A DNA stretch of 64,000 bases from Simmondsia chinensis. Taxonomy: Eukaryota; Streptophyta; Magnoliopsida; Caryophyllales; Simmondsiaceae. The notes under the pieces were generated by a model. That model made no database searches. It had not been told where the DNA came from and saw nothing but the letters and a program-made list of their open reading frames with translations. The translations under genes were made by a program, and so were the position numbers. This document shows, one piece after another, positions 32,281-43,440 of this stretch; the stretch's first letter is position 1, and every line of letters starts with the position of its first letter. The stretch covers positions 36,546,911 to 36,610,910 of the forward strand of contig JAGTTD010000007.1 of assembly GCA_018398585.1 (NCBI GenBank). Direction: 5' to 3'.

Positions 32281-33690
32281 TGGTGGAATTATTTTATCCA
32301 ATGGCCACTATTTGGTTATCTTTTTGAGTGGTATAAAGTAGAACCAAAATATCAAAACTTTGGTTAAATAATTTATGAATATGGAAATCAAGAATTTGTG
32401 CTTAGCTTTAACCAAGTGGGTCTAGTTTTTTTGTCACATCGTATAACGCATCATCTCTATCATTAAATATCTCTTTCAGATTTGATTCTCTTACTAATAG
32501 ACTAGAGAGACTCTGTCCAATTTAGGGCTACGTGGCAATAACGGCTGCCCCGTTATGTGTATTTGTATATATTTAAAGATAAAATCACTCCAAAAATGGA
32601 GGATTACAAGGGTAAAAAAAGGGAAGAAGACATAAAATTTAGGTGGCATCGAACGGTTGCTGCTGTTCTCGGTAGAGATGTCTGGAGCTGACTTCAGGGA
32701 TACGGAGTGGGTTGGCGAGACTCTTGGTGGTATGACTTGGCGTGATGCTAAGGTGGGGTTTGTATCACCAATACACAGTTTATGATTAAAAATAATTATA
32801 TTTTATGCATTATATTTGTGATTAATTTAGAAGGTACCATATTTTATATATTAAAATGTTAAAGTACGTAGGTGATAAATGCTTAAATATTTTGGTAAAA
32901 AAAAATTGCTTAAATATCACAATATCAAATTGATAGATTCTAATTATTAATTATTGGGTAATTTGATTTGTGATGCTTTAATGATTTGTATGTATTAATT
33001 TTACTCCTTTTGTTGTCGAGAATAATTGGATTCGGAAAATTTTGAGAATTGGAAGAGGGAATAACAATGAGAGGTAGAACTTCACTTGAATATATAAAAT
33101 ATTAATATTTATTTATTTATTTATTTTATAGTGAATTATATGAAAGGAACTTGATATTAGACATTTTTTTGATAATTAAGGTTAAAATTCATACAGTAAA
33201 TCAAAAAAAGAGCAAAGTAGCTTTGAAACGAAGAGAATAGCTCAAAGAAAAGAGACAAAAGTAAAGCTTAAAAGTACAAAATAGCTAACAACTCAAAAAT
33301 CGCCAAAAGATTATGATAAAGATGACCTCATTTCAGTTTCGGTTTGAGCAGTATATCAGTTCTTAGCGTTTGGCAAAAAAAAAAAAGAAAAAAGCAAAAA
33401 AAGATGACCTAATTTATTAAAATAATATGAGTACTTTAGAAAATATAAATAAAAAAATAGTTAAATTTACTTGATACATTAGTAAATTATGAAAAAAGAT
33501 GACCTCATTTATTAGACCTACGACTAAAAAATTAGTTTAACTAAAGAATTTACGATTTTATCTTTCCAATTATTAATTTAAATAATATTTAAGTAATTAT
33601 AATTTATCCTATTTTCATATAAATTATAAAAAATGAACTATTATGATTACACTATTTTCATATAATAGGTTTTTGTTTCTTCAAATAAAT
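32281..33690. other. AT-rich spacer
   Basis: A GC-richer block at about 32640-32765 contains 32 open codons after ATG at ~32680 (MSGADFRDTEW...) but no recognisable family; it may be a fragment of an unseen element. (TATT)n lies at about 33104-33128. No gene called. Confidence 0.3.
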
Positions 33691-34065
33691 GAATATAAAT
33701 ATTTACTTCATCAATTCTTTTACTTTTGTTATTGTATTAATTTAGTTTTTAAATTTTAATTGTGTTACTTAGTTTTTTATATGATATAAATTATTTTTAT
33801 AAAGTTCAAATCTAAATTAATATTAATTTACAATTGAAATTGTAGTACTAACTAGCAACTTCATATGCTTTTCATGTTAAAAATTATTAGTTTCATATCT
33901 TTTCACTAATTTCTAATTGAAATCGTAATATTCATCAGTTAAAATTAACAATAATTTAAAATTTGGATTTGACTGGAACAAATTTCAATTGTATAAAAAT
34001 AAGATTGGCACAATTAAAAGTTCAGAGACAAAATTAAGACAATAAGTAAAGTACAAGAATTCATA
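33690..34065. repeat. Decayed MITE of the AATTTAGTCCCT type
   Basis: TATTAATTTAGTTTTTAAATTTTAATTGTG at the left and GGCACAATTAAAAGTTCAGAG...AAAGTACAAGAATTC at the right correspond to inverted arms of the 27150 family. Confidence 0.45.
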
Positions 34066-34394
34066 ATTAAAAAAAAAAATTAGACTAATCAATACCATAC
34101 ATAATATAAATAATAATCCTCTAATTGGTTGACTAAAATTATACAAATTAATTCATGTCAAACCACATATTACATTGTTTAAAAATATTTTATAGAATTA
34201 TATCTATTTTATTATTGAAGCTCCAAAATGTCAACTTATTGACAGCATCAGAAGAAAAAAGTATTAAAAAATTTAGATTTTATGCTAAATAAAAATACAT
34301 TTTTTTAACAGAAAAATAAATAAAATATTTGCTCAAAAAAATAAATAAAATAAAATAAATAAATAAATTGAAAGAACTCCTTGGCACTAACAAT

Positions 34395-34470
34395 TTCTAG
34401 TTGACTCGTCGCCCGTTCGAGTTTTCTATCTTGTATTATAACTTTGTCGCTAGTTGTCGAAAAAAATATA
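34395..34470 (+). mobile_element. LINE 3' end fragment
   Basis: GACTCGTCGCCCGTTCGAG...ACTTTGTCGCTAGTTGTCGAAAAAA parallels the ends GTCGCTAATTATC-A(n) at 50600-50634 and GTCGCAATTTATC-A(n) at 7215-7248. No TSD located. Confidence 0.35.
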
Positions 34471-34815
34471 AGTTATATGAACGAATAACTACATTGTTTG
34501 ATTAAACCTATTGATATGATATTCGAATATAAGACAATTTTCAAACAAAATTACATTGTACATGATAGTTTCATTAATATAATGTTATTGAAATTTCAGT
34601 ACTATACATAATTTAAAGTTTCTTCAAATTTTTAGTTTATTTTGACGAAAAACTTTTTTATCTTAATTCTATTATTATTATTTTTTTTTACATAACCTCG
34701 TAATTGCAACTACAGCTATGAGAAATAATTTCCCCATTGAGAAAAATTGACTTCCTATCAATAAAGAGGAAAAATATTTCTTTCATTGAACGGAAATGTT
34801 ATAGAACTTTTACCC

Positions 34816-35395
34816 TATGGATGGCAATAAGACGGGTAAAATCCGTTACCCACCGGTGCCCGCCTCGTTTGAGGCAAGTATGGGTATAAGTAAGGTAGGT
34901 AGTAGATATGGTTGACTGTACTCGCTCTGTACCTGCCACAAGTATGGGGCGGATACAGATATAGTGTTGTACCTGCCTCACCCACCCTTCTCCGCTCCAT
35001 ACCTACCCCGCCTGCCTTATATTCATCATACCCGCTCTATTTTTTATCTAGTTAACTTTCAAATTAAAATATACGTACTTAAATTCAATTGCTTAATTAT
35101 TTATTAATGTTATAAAAAATATAATTGAATTTTAAAAAAATATTATTAGACAATTAATATGAGCAGAAATGAATAATTGTTTTATACCTACATTAGGGCG
35201 GGTAATGGATACCGTTGGATATCCGCGGATAATGAGGCAAGTATCGGTACGAGTTTGTACCCACTAGGGTGAATATGAGTATCCATTTCATATCGGTGGC
35301 GGGTAATAAGGCGGATATGGGTCTGAATTTGGATAGTGGATACGAGTATGGAGGAGGAACCCCCATACCAGCTCCGCCCTATTGCCATCCCTATT
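34816..35395. repeat. GGGTAC-rich inverted-repeat MITE, copy 1
   Basis: Begins GGATGGCAATAAGACGGGTA and ends CGCCCTATTGCCATCCCTA, so the termini are inverted; arms of ~200 bp are made of GGGTAxGxGTAC and GTACCCGCC words around an AT-rich centre. Copies: 35488-36045 and 56350-56758. Confidence 0.65.
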
Positions 35396-35487
35396 CTTCC
35401 TGAAGTTAGTGAAGCGTGATTTCCATCATAATAAAATTATTTTCTTTAGCTAAAAACTGGAAAAGAATTAAGAAAAGAAAGTTTTTA

Positions 35488-36045
35488 GTAGGGACGGCAA
35501 TGGAGCGGGGCGGGGCGGGTACTTGGGGTGTCTCCTCCATACTCGTACCCGCCACCCAAATTCTATACCCGTACCAGCCCCATTACCTACCACGGGTATG
35601 AAGTGGATACCCGTACCCGCCCCGGAGGGTACAAACTCATACCCGTACCCGCCCCATTACCCGCGGGTATCCAATGGTATGCATTACCCGCCCCGTACCC
35701 TCTCTAATGTGTGTAGAAAATGATTATCTATACCGAGTCATATTAGTTATTTAATACTACTTTTAAAAATCAATTATATTTTTTTATAACTTTGATAAAT
35801 AATTTGGGTTATTGAATTTAAACACGTATTTTTTTAATTTGAAGGTTAATTATGTACAAAATAAAGCGGGTATGAGGTGGAGCGGGGCGAGTATGGAGTG
35901 GGGCGGGTACAAAACTATACCCGTACCTGCCTCATACCCGTGACGAGTAAGGGGCGGGTACACCGAACCCGTTCCCACTACCCGCCCCACTTATACCCGT
36001 ACCCGCCGCGGGTAGCGGGTTTTACCCGCCCCATTGCCATCCTTA
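35488..36045. repeat. GGGTAC-rich inverted-repeat MITE, copy 2
   Basis: TAGGGACGGCAATGGAGCGG at the left and TACCCGCCCCATTGCCATCC at the right are inverted termini. Arms carry many CCCGTACCCGCC and GCGGGTA words and could extrude as a long hairpin. It lies ~90 bp from copy 1. Confidence 0.68.
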
Positions 36046-36279
36046 GTTTTTAGGTCTCATAATTCATGAATAAAATACATACTATTTTTCTATAGTTATA
36101 TATATATATATATGGTCCAATTTCTCAATTTTATTGTTGGGTTAACATGTTGTAATTAGAAGTACAATTTCACCCTCAGTTTCATGGAACTGTGTTTTTT
36201 AATTAAAAATCATACATTTCCAATTCTTTGGGGTAGGGAAAGGAATTGTAATTCTATATTGACTTTACTCACTTGAGAC

Positions 36280-36840
36280 CTAAAATGATCCATCCCAATT
36301 AACCCAAAACACAAAATAATTAGAAACCAAAACATCTAATGCAACCCAACATATATTCGACTCAAAACTCAAAATGACCCTACTTGAAGGACTTAGACTC
36401 GAATTGACCTGACCTATACCTGAACGGTTGGACTTCACTAGGATCTAACTCATAGTTGAAAATACCAAAATCGATAGACCTATAATCCAAGATGATTCAA
36501 AATTTAAGTGACCTCGCTCAATTCAACGTGAATGACACCCAACCAGGTTGATTCAGAACCCCAAATAACCAAACCTAACTGACCCAAAATCTAATGAAAA
36601 CCAAAATCTGTCCCATGTCAATCTGAAACTTAGAATGATCCCATCTAATTAACCTAAAATTCAATAAGACTTGAGCACAATACTAATCAACACAACCAAA
36701 ACCCAACCTGAATTGGCCGAAAACATGAAATAACTCAAATCTGAAACAATCCAACCCAATCGGAACCCGAACCTAGTTGATTTGAAATCCATAATGATTT
36801 AACTTATTGACTCAAAATTCGAGACAAATTAATTACAAAA
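36280..36840. repeat. Degenerate AACCxAAATGACCC-type tract
   Basis: Quasi-repeats of ~20 bp containing CCCAAC, CAAAATGA and AACCTAATTGACC continue for ~550 bp without strict period. It is either an ancient satellite-like array or the interior of a decayed element. Confidence 0.4.
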
Positions 36841-37192
36841 TTACAACTCTATCATTCAATTCTTTTAATTAGCCAAATATTAAAATTTTAGTTACATTAA
36901 AATTAAAATTATAATTTTACAGTTAAATTTTAATATCATGCGATAATGCAGCCTAACATAATAATATACTAATTTTACAAGAATATTTCTCTCTCGTATC
37001 TCCATAAATTTCATGAATGTTTTTCGTGTTGATCCAAAAGTTATCAGATTACTTTGCTTGCATTCAACCCAATTTCAATCTCTCTCTCTACTCTTCTGCT
37101 CCAATTTGCTCAAATTTTCAATTTTCCTGAAGAACTGAGCTCTTGATTTGCTCGGATTTAATAAATTCTGATAAAATAAATCTTACGCTACG
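36841..37192 (+). promoter_or_regulatory. Promoter and leader of the NRAMP gene
   Basis: No transposon is evident in the 350 bp before the start codon. A short CTCTCTCTCTACTCT microsatellite at ~37079-37095 marks the likely transcribed leader. No metal-response element was recognised. Confidence 0.35.
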
Positions 37193-40100
37193 ATGAATTC
37201 AACAAATTCAACCGAATCCAACGATGAAGAAGAGAAAGCATCCGAATCAAATCAACTTTTACCTTCTTCAAAGACCCTAAGTCACGAAGAACAACAACAA
37301 TTAGACAACGACGACGTTGATTTAGAAGTAGCCTACGAATCGAGCGAGAAAATTAGGGTTTTAGATTTCGATTTCGATCTCACCGACACCAATACGGCGC
37401 CGTTTTCATGGAAAAAGCTCTGGCTTTTTATGGGCCCAGGGTTTCTGATGAGCATTGCGTTTCTAGATCCGGGCAATTTAGAGGGTGATCTTCAAGCAGG
37501 CGCCATTGCAGGGTACTCTTTGTTGTGGCTCCTGTTATGGGCGACGGTAATGGGGTTGTTGATACAATTGCTGTCAGCACGGATTGGGGTGGCGACCGGA
37601 AAGCACCTGGCGGAGCTGTGCAGGGAGGAGTATCCGCCGTGGGCGGCTTTTTTGTTGTGGGTCATGGCGGAGGTGGCGCTTATTGGGGCGGATATACAAG
37701 AGGTGATTGGGAGCGCCATTGCTATTCAGATTTTGAGCCGTGGGGTTTTGCCTATTTGGATTGGTGTTATTATCACCGCCTCGGATTGGTGAGTTTTGTT
37801 GTGTGTTTTTGATAAAATCCAAAGTATAGAGGTTAAGCGAGGTGATTTACGTATAAATAAATAGGTTAAGTTCTTTATTATGATTATACCCCTCCCTTAA
37901 ACTCTATATAGGGGCTTAAGTGTAGAGTGGAGGCACGGATGATGAAATGTTTGAGTCTCTTTCCCCCTCTACATTCACCCTATCTTATACTAGTAAATCC
38001 TATACTCTTGTAAGGATTATCAAGTTTATATTAATATAATACTTACAGCTATTTTTGAGTGGATTGATTGCTTGATTGTTGATCTTTGAGTTGTTTTGGT
38101 TGGATTGAGTGGTCTAATTGGTTAATTTACTTTGGATTGATTATGGATCGTAACAGTTTTTACGTGGTTGATGTGATTAGGGATTGTTTAGTTCAGATGA
38201 GTTTGGTAGTAAGTCGCCTCATGAAGTAGTTAGAAAGAAAAGATCGGTGGATGATTTTATCTAATGTTAATTGGTCTTGAGTTGATCCTTGGATCTAAGT
38301 TAGCTCCTTGGGTTAAGGCATGTTGAAACGTCAGAGTCATTTTGTTTTTGGCATTTGGTTTTTTTTTTTTTTTATTATTTATTTATTTGTAGCTTTTAGT
38401 ATTTTAGAAACTAAACACCACGTTTTGGAAATGATTTTTTTTTTCTTGTTTTTGGTTTTTTTAGTTTTTCGATTTTTCTTCGTTTGAGTGAAAATTGAAA
38501 ACGGGAAATGAAAAACAAACACAATCGATTTTAAAATCCGGTTTTAGTTTGGATGAAGTGGATTATGGAATTTGTGGTGTTGTAATGTTATCAAAAAATA
38601 CATATCTATTGGGTTTCCGAGTATTAAGGAATCAACTATCTTAAAAAGTGCGTAAGGCGTTAGATGACGACCTAGAATAGTTCTATAATTTATTAGCCAT
38701 CTCACGGGAATGCCCATTGAAGCATGAATAGTGCATTTGACCACTTTATACCTTATTCTTGAATTATATTAAAACCAAGAGCGAGGCTATTGGGATTTGA
38801 ACTCCAGACATCTTGGTCAGAGTAGCTCAGATACTGTGTTAAGGAACTATCTCAAAAGTTGAAGCTATTTGCAAAGACCCAAAATGATTTTATACTCAAA
38901 CATGAAGTAGTAATAGTTGTGCCACAGTTGTCATTTTCGTTAACTTCTCATGTTATTTTACTTGTTTGTGATAAGAGTAGTTTCCCTCTTTTATACTGAA
39001 ATGCAGCAGTAACTATTAGATGCTATAGCATTTTTGCCCAAGCATATTTTGTTTGGATATAGTTGGTAGTTTAGCTCTTGGTGTTCATAAATTACTATGT
39101 TGTTGGTCAAGGATTAGATTGTTGTAGCTCTTTCCTATTACTTATTTTGATGCAAAATGTCTGCTCTAACGTGAATTACAGAGAGTAAATGATGATACAT
39201 GTTTGTTTTTGGTTGTGGCAGTTTCCTGTTCTTATTTCTTGAGAACTATGGAGTGAGGAAATTGGAAGCTGTTTTTGCAGTTCTGATTGGAACAATGGCT
39301 ATGTCATTTGCCTGGATGTTCAGTGATGCTAAGCCTAGTGGAAGAGAGCTTCTAATAGGTAATATATTTTCGGTCCCCTATTGTTTTTAACACGCCTGTT
39401 GCTAGGGGAGTAAACGAACCAAATATTTGATGAACTACTTGTGCTCGAAATCGATTACGGCGTGTTCTGGAGGCTCAACTAGCTTATTCATTCGAATTTG
39501 AGGACACTCAATAAGCTTAATGAGCTAAGTTCAACAGGGGGTTCTTTGACTCATTGACATTTGCGAACAGTTTGATTAGAGTTCTTTAAGGGCTTGATAT
39601 GGACTTGATATGAATTCGGTAATGGTCAATATTAGCTAAAAAATGGTCGGTAATGGCTCTGTAGTAACTCAAATAGCTTAGCTATTGGTAGTGAGCTCAA
39701 CTAGATGGCAAGTTTGGCTCAGCTTGGCTTAATAGTGAGCTTGAATCAATAGCAAGTTCGGCTCGATTATAAGCTGATAATGAGCTCAACTCAGCTCAAT
39801 TAGGTTAATAGTGACAAAATCTGACACGACACGATAACACGACACGGATACGACATGAAGATAGCGGGCTTGTGTCGGGGGTTTTGAAACCGGGTTGAAT
39901 TTGGGTTGACCTGTTTCACCCGTTTAGGTAATTGAGTTGAATTTGGGTTTGACACGATTGACCCGTTTATATAGTTATGTTAGGCATTTAAGTAATACAT
40001 TATTATTATTATTATTTTTTTTTTTTTTGAGTTAAGATAATTTCAACTATATTTAATAATATTAATTTGATAGTTTATTTTAATAATTATAAATATAACA

Positions 40101-43100
40101 AATATTTATTAGTATTATCAATCATGAAGTGTATTATTAACATGTTTGTAAGTTGAAAAACTAACATTTAATGAAAAAAAGTCACCGATATAATTAAATG
40201 GATAACCCGCAAGTTACCCGTTTTATGATTGGGTTGGGTTGGGTTAGGGTTGAGAGTTCCTAACCCGTTTAAGAAACGGGTCAGGTTCGGGTTGGCCCCA
40301 TTTTTAAATCTCTCGTATAGCACGAACACGAACACGATGTGACATGACACATTTACCACCCCTAGTTAATGGGGCGAGTCAAGCCCATTAATGAACACAT
40401 TAATGTCTTACTAAATTGAGCTTGAATAATGTATCAACAGTTCAACTCGATCTTGAGCACAATAAACCTTATCAAGCTCGAGTTCGAACAATGGGATGCT
40501 TAGCTCGATTCACCTCCTTGCACCCCTACCTGAACCATCTCTTCGCAGTACATAACTGCTTGAGCTTGCCATTTTACAGGTGTTCTAATTCCAAAACTCA
40601 GTTCAAAAACCATCCGGCAAGCCGTTGGAGTTGTAGGCTGTGTAATTATGCCACACAACGTTTTTCTACATTCCGCTTTGGTACAGTCTAGGAAGATAGA
40701 CCCGAACAAGAAAGGACAGGTCCAAGAGGCACTCAACTACTACTCAATTGAATCAACAATGGCCCTTTTAGTTTCCTTCATGATCAACCTGTTTGTGACC
40801 ACTGTATTTGCTAAGGGATTTTATGGGTCGAAACAGGCTAGTACTATAGGCCTTGTTAACGCGGGACAATATCTGGAAGAAAAGTACGGTGGAGGACTAT
40901 TTCCAATTTTGTATATATGGGGTATCGGGCTTTTGGCAGCAGGGCAGAGTAGCACCATAACAGGCACTTATGCTGGGCAATTTATTATGGGCGGTTTTCT
41001 AAACTTGCGTTTGAAGAAATGGTTGAGGGCTTTAATAACGCGGAGTTTTGCCATATTGCCTACGATGATCGTAGCTCTGGTCTTCAATAAATCTGAAGCG
41101 ACGCTGGATGTTCTTAACGAATGGCTAAACGTGCTTCAATCTGTTCAAATTCCATTTGCGCTTATCCCACTTCTCACCTTGGTGTCGAAGGAGGAGGTCA
41201 TGGGGGTCTTCAAAGTTGGACCTATTCTCGAGGTAAGTATAGTTTGATTTATAGTTGGGTAATTGTATCACTTGATTTAAAGAATGATTGAATTATGTGG
41301 ATATAGTTAGATTCGCACTTATCCTAAAATGCTTAAATTTTATGCTCAGAAACGCAATTCGGGGTTTCAAAGTCAAATTCGCATTTCCAACGCGTATCGA
41401 ACTCATCAGAAACATGACTCAAACAATCATTTAATCATTTTGATAAGAAGATACTTATTATATGATTTGTTGGCTAAATATATCACTCCACTGAAAGAAG
41501 AATTAAATTGTATAAACATGTTAGAGTCAATTTTCTTGGTCTTAATTATTGGAGTGCTCGATTTTCTTGGTTATTGCTTATATTGACTTTATTTTGATAT
41601 TTATGATTTAACAGCTCAATTAATGATATTGCATTAATTCTTCTTGTATATATAATATATGGTGGTATAAAGTCCCTTCCATGCTCCCAACCTTAGGAAC
41701 TTCTATGATTGCCCACTCTCCCGTTCCCGCTTCCGTTTCTGTTTGTGCTCCTGCTCTTGCTTCGTGCAACTGTTGTTTGATTAATACTTCTTAAGCATGC
41801 ATACCATTGTTTCATCATACTTCCGTTGTTGATACCGCGTGGGAGAACTTTCACATCTGTAGGTTTGATTGTCTGTTAATCATTTGTGGATCCATGATAA
41901 CCATGGGTTACTAGATCAAACTTGAGGTTTTCACCCGGCCTCTCACAATTTGTGTATAGAATCGGAACTTAATCTTTTATTGCCATCCTTCCATGCAGGG
42001 CCCGTCCCGAGATTTTAGGGCCCTGAAGCTAGTTTTGATTAGTGGGCTCCTTTTTTTGGTAGCAGAGGTTTTCACGAATCACATCAATTCAAACACGGCT
42101 TGATAATTCACGTTGGCATTATGACCAGCTAATATATTAATCTTATAAATTATGTATGTTACTTGTACTTTCATAGTATATCATACATAGGTTGTTATTT
42201 TCTCCAATTATAAATGGAGATATGCAGTAGAAGTAAACTTATGATGCAATTAATTTTCAAAAGGAGTCCTTAACAAATTGGGGATCCCAAGCAACTGCTT
42301 GAATTGCTTGAAGTTCTGACCGGCGTTGCCTCCACTTAAGAGTTGTGGTCTACCTTCTGTTTTTACTGTGTGTTGAAAGAAATGCTTGCTTTTTGCAGCT
42401 CACTTTCCTTCCAAACTGCGGTCATAGTTCTGACCGACCCTTTCCACTTAAGAGTTGTGATCTTTTATATTATACAAGTTACATATACGCTCATAATATA
42501 TCATACATAGGTTGTTATTTCATGTTCCATATGACAACTTATACTAATGAACTTTTCGACACTATATATCTTTTGTTAATCAGTGGCCATCAACATTGGA
42601 TGCTGTGTGATGATTGAAACCTCGAAGTTGATTATTTACTTTAAACTATATAATATGGAGTTGGTATTTTCTTCAGAAAGTGGACGCAGGTAGATGGATG
42701 TGATATGCCGAAAACGATTTGAGTGTTGAAAATTTCTTTAGTATAAGGTGTCATATGAAACATGGCCCTCAGTAAGGTCTCTATTGATTGTTGATAACTA
42801 TACCATAGTACCTTTGTGGGGTCGATCTCCGGATTTTTGGGGCCTAAAGTGAGTTTTGAGTGGTAATGGAGGTGTCCACGTTAACTCAAACACACTTTGA
42901 ATAATTCACTTTATATTATGATACCAACTAAATTTACATGGGTCTTTTATATTATATATGTTACGTATAAGTTCACAATAATATTATACATATGTCGTTA
43001 TTTTTCCAATTATGAGCAGTGATATACAGTAGGGGCAAACTCATGAGATAGGTAATTATCAAAAGAGGCCTTTAACAAAATAGGGGCCCTAAGTAACTGC

Positions 43101-43401
43101 TTGGATTGTTTAGAGTCTTGACTGACCCAGACCTATGAAATGTACAACTTGCAAACAGTTAAAGCCACCTTTTTTTTATTATGACGTTATGTTCTATTTG
43201 TATTTTTGTCTTAACATTATATCTTTTGTTTCAATTTTATGTTGAACTGTAATTACCCACTTTCTTTGGTCTTTGTTTGCGTTTCTTAAATGGTGCTGTT
43301 GTGCCTCTATGAATGGACAGTGTGAAACGTTTATATTGCTTCAGACTATTTTTGTTTCAACTTTTTCAATTTCTTATGCTTGTAACTATTTACAAACTTC
43401 C

Positions 43402-43440
<39 letters not shown>

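Noticed and set aside
32680..32775. Short GC-richer open stretch MSGADFRDTEW
   Set aside because: Only ~32 codons without recognisable family; could be a fragment of an element I cannot name.
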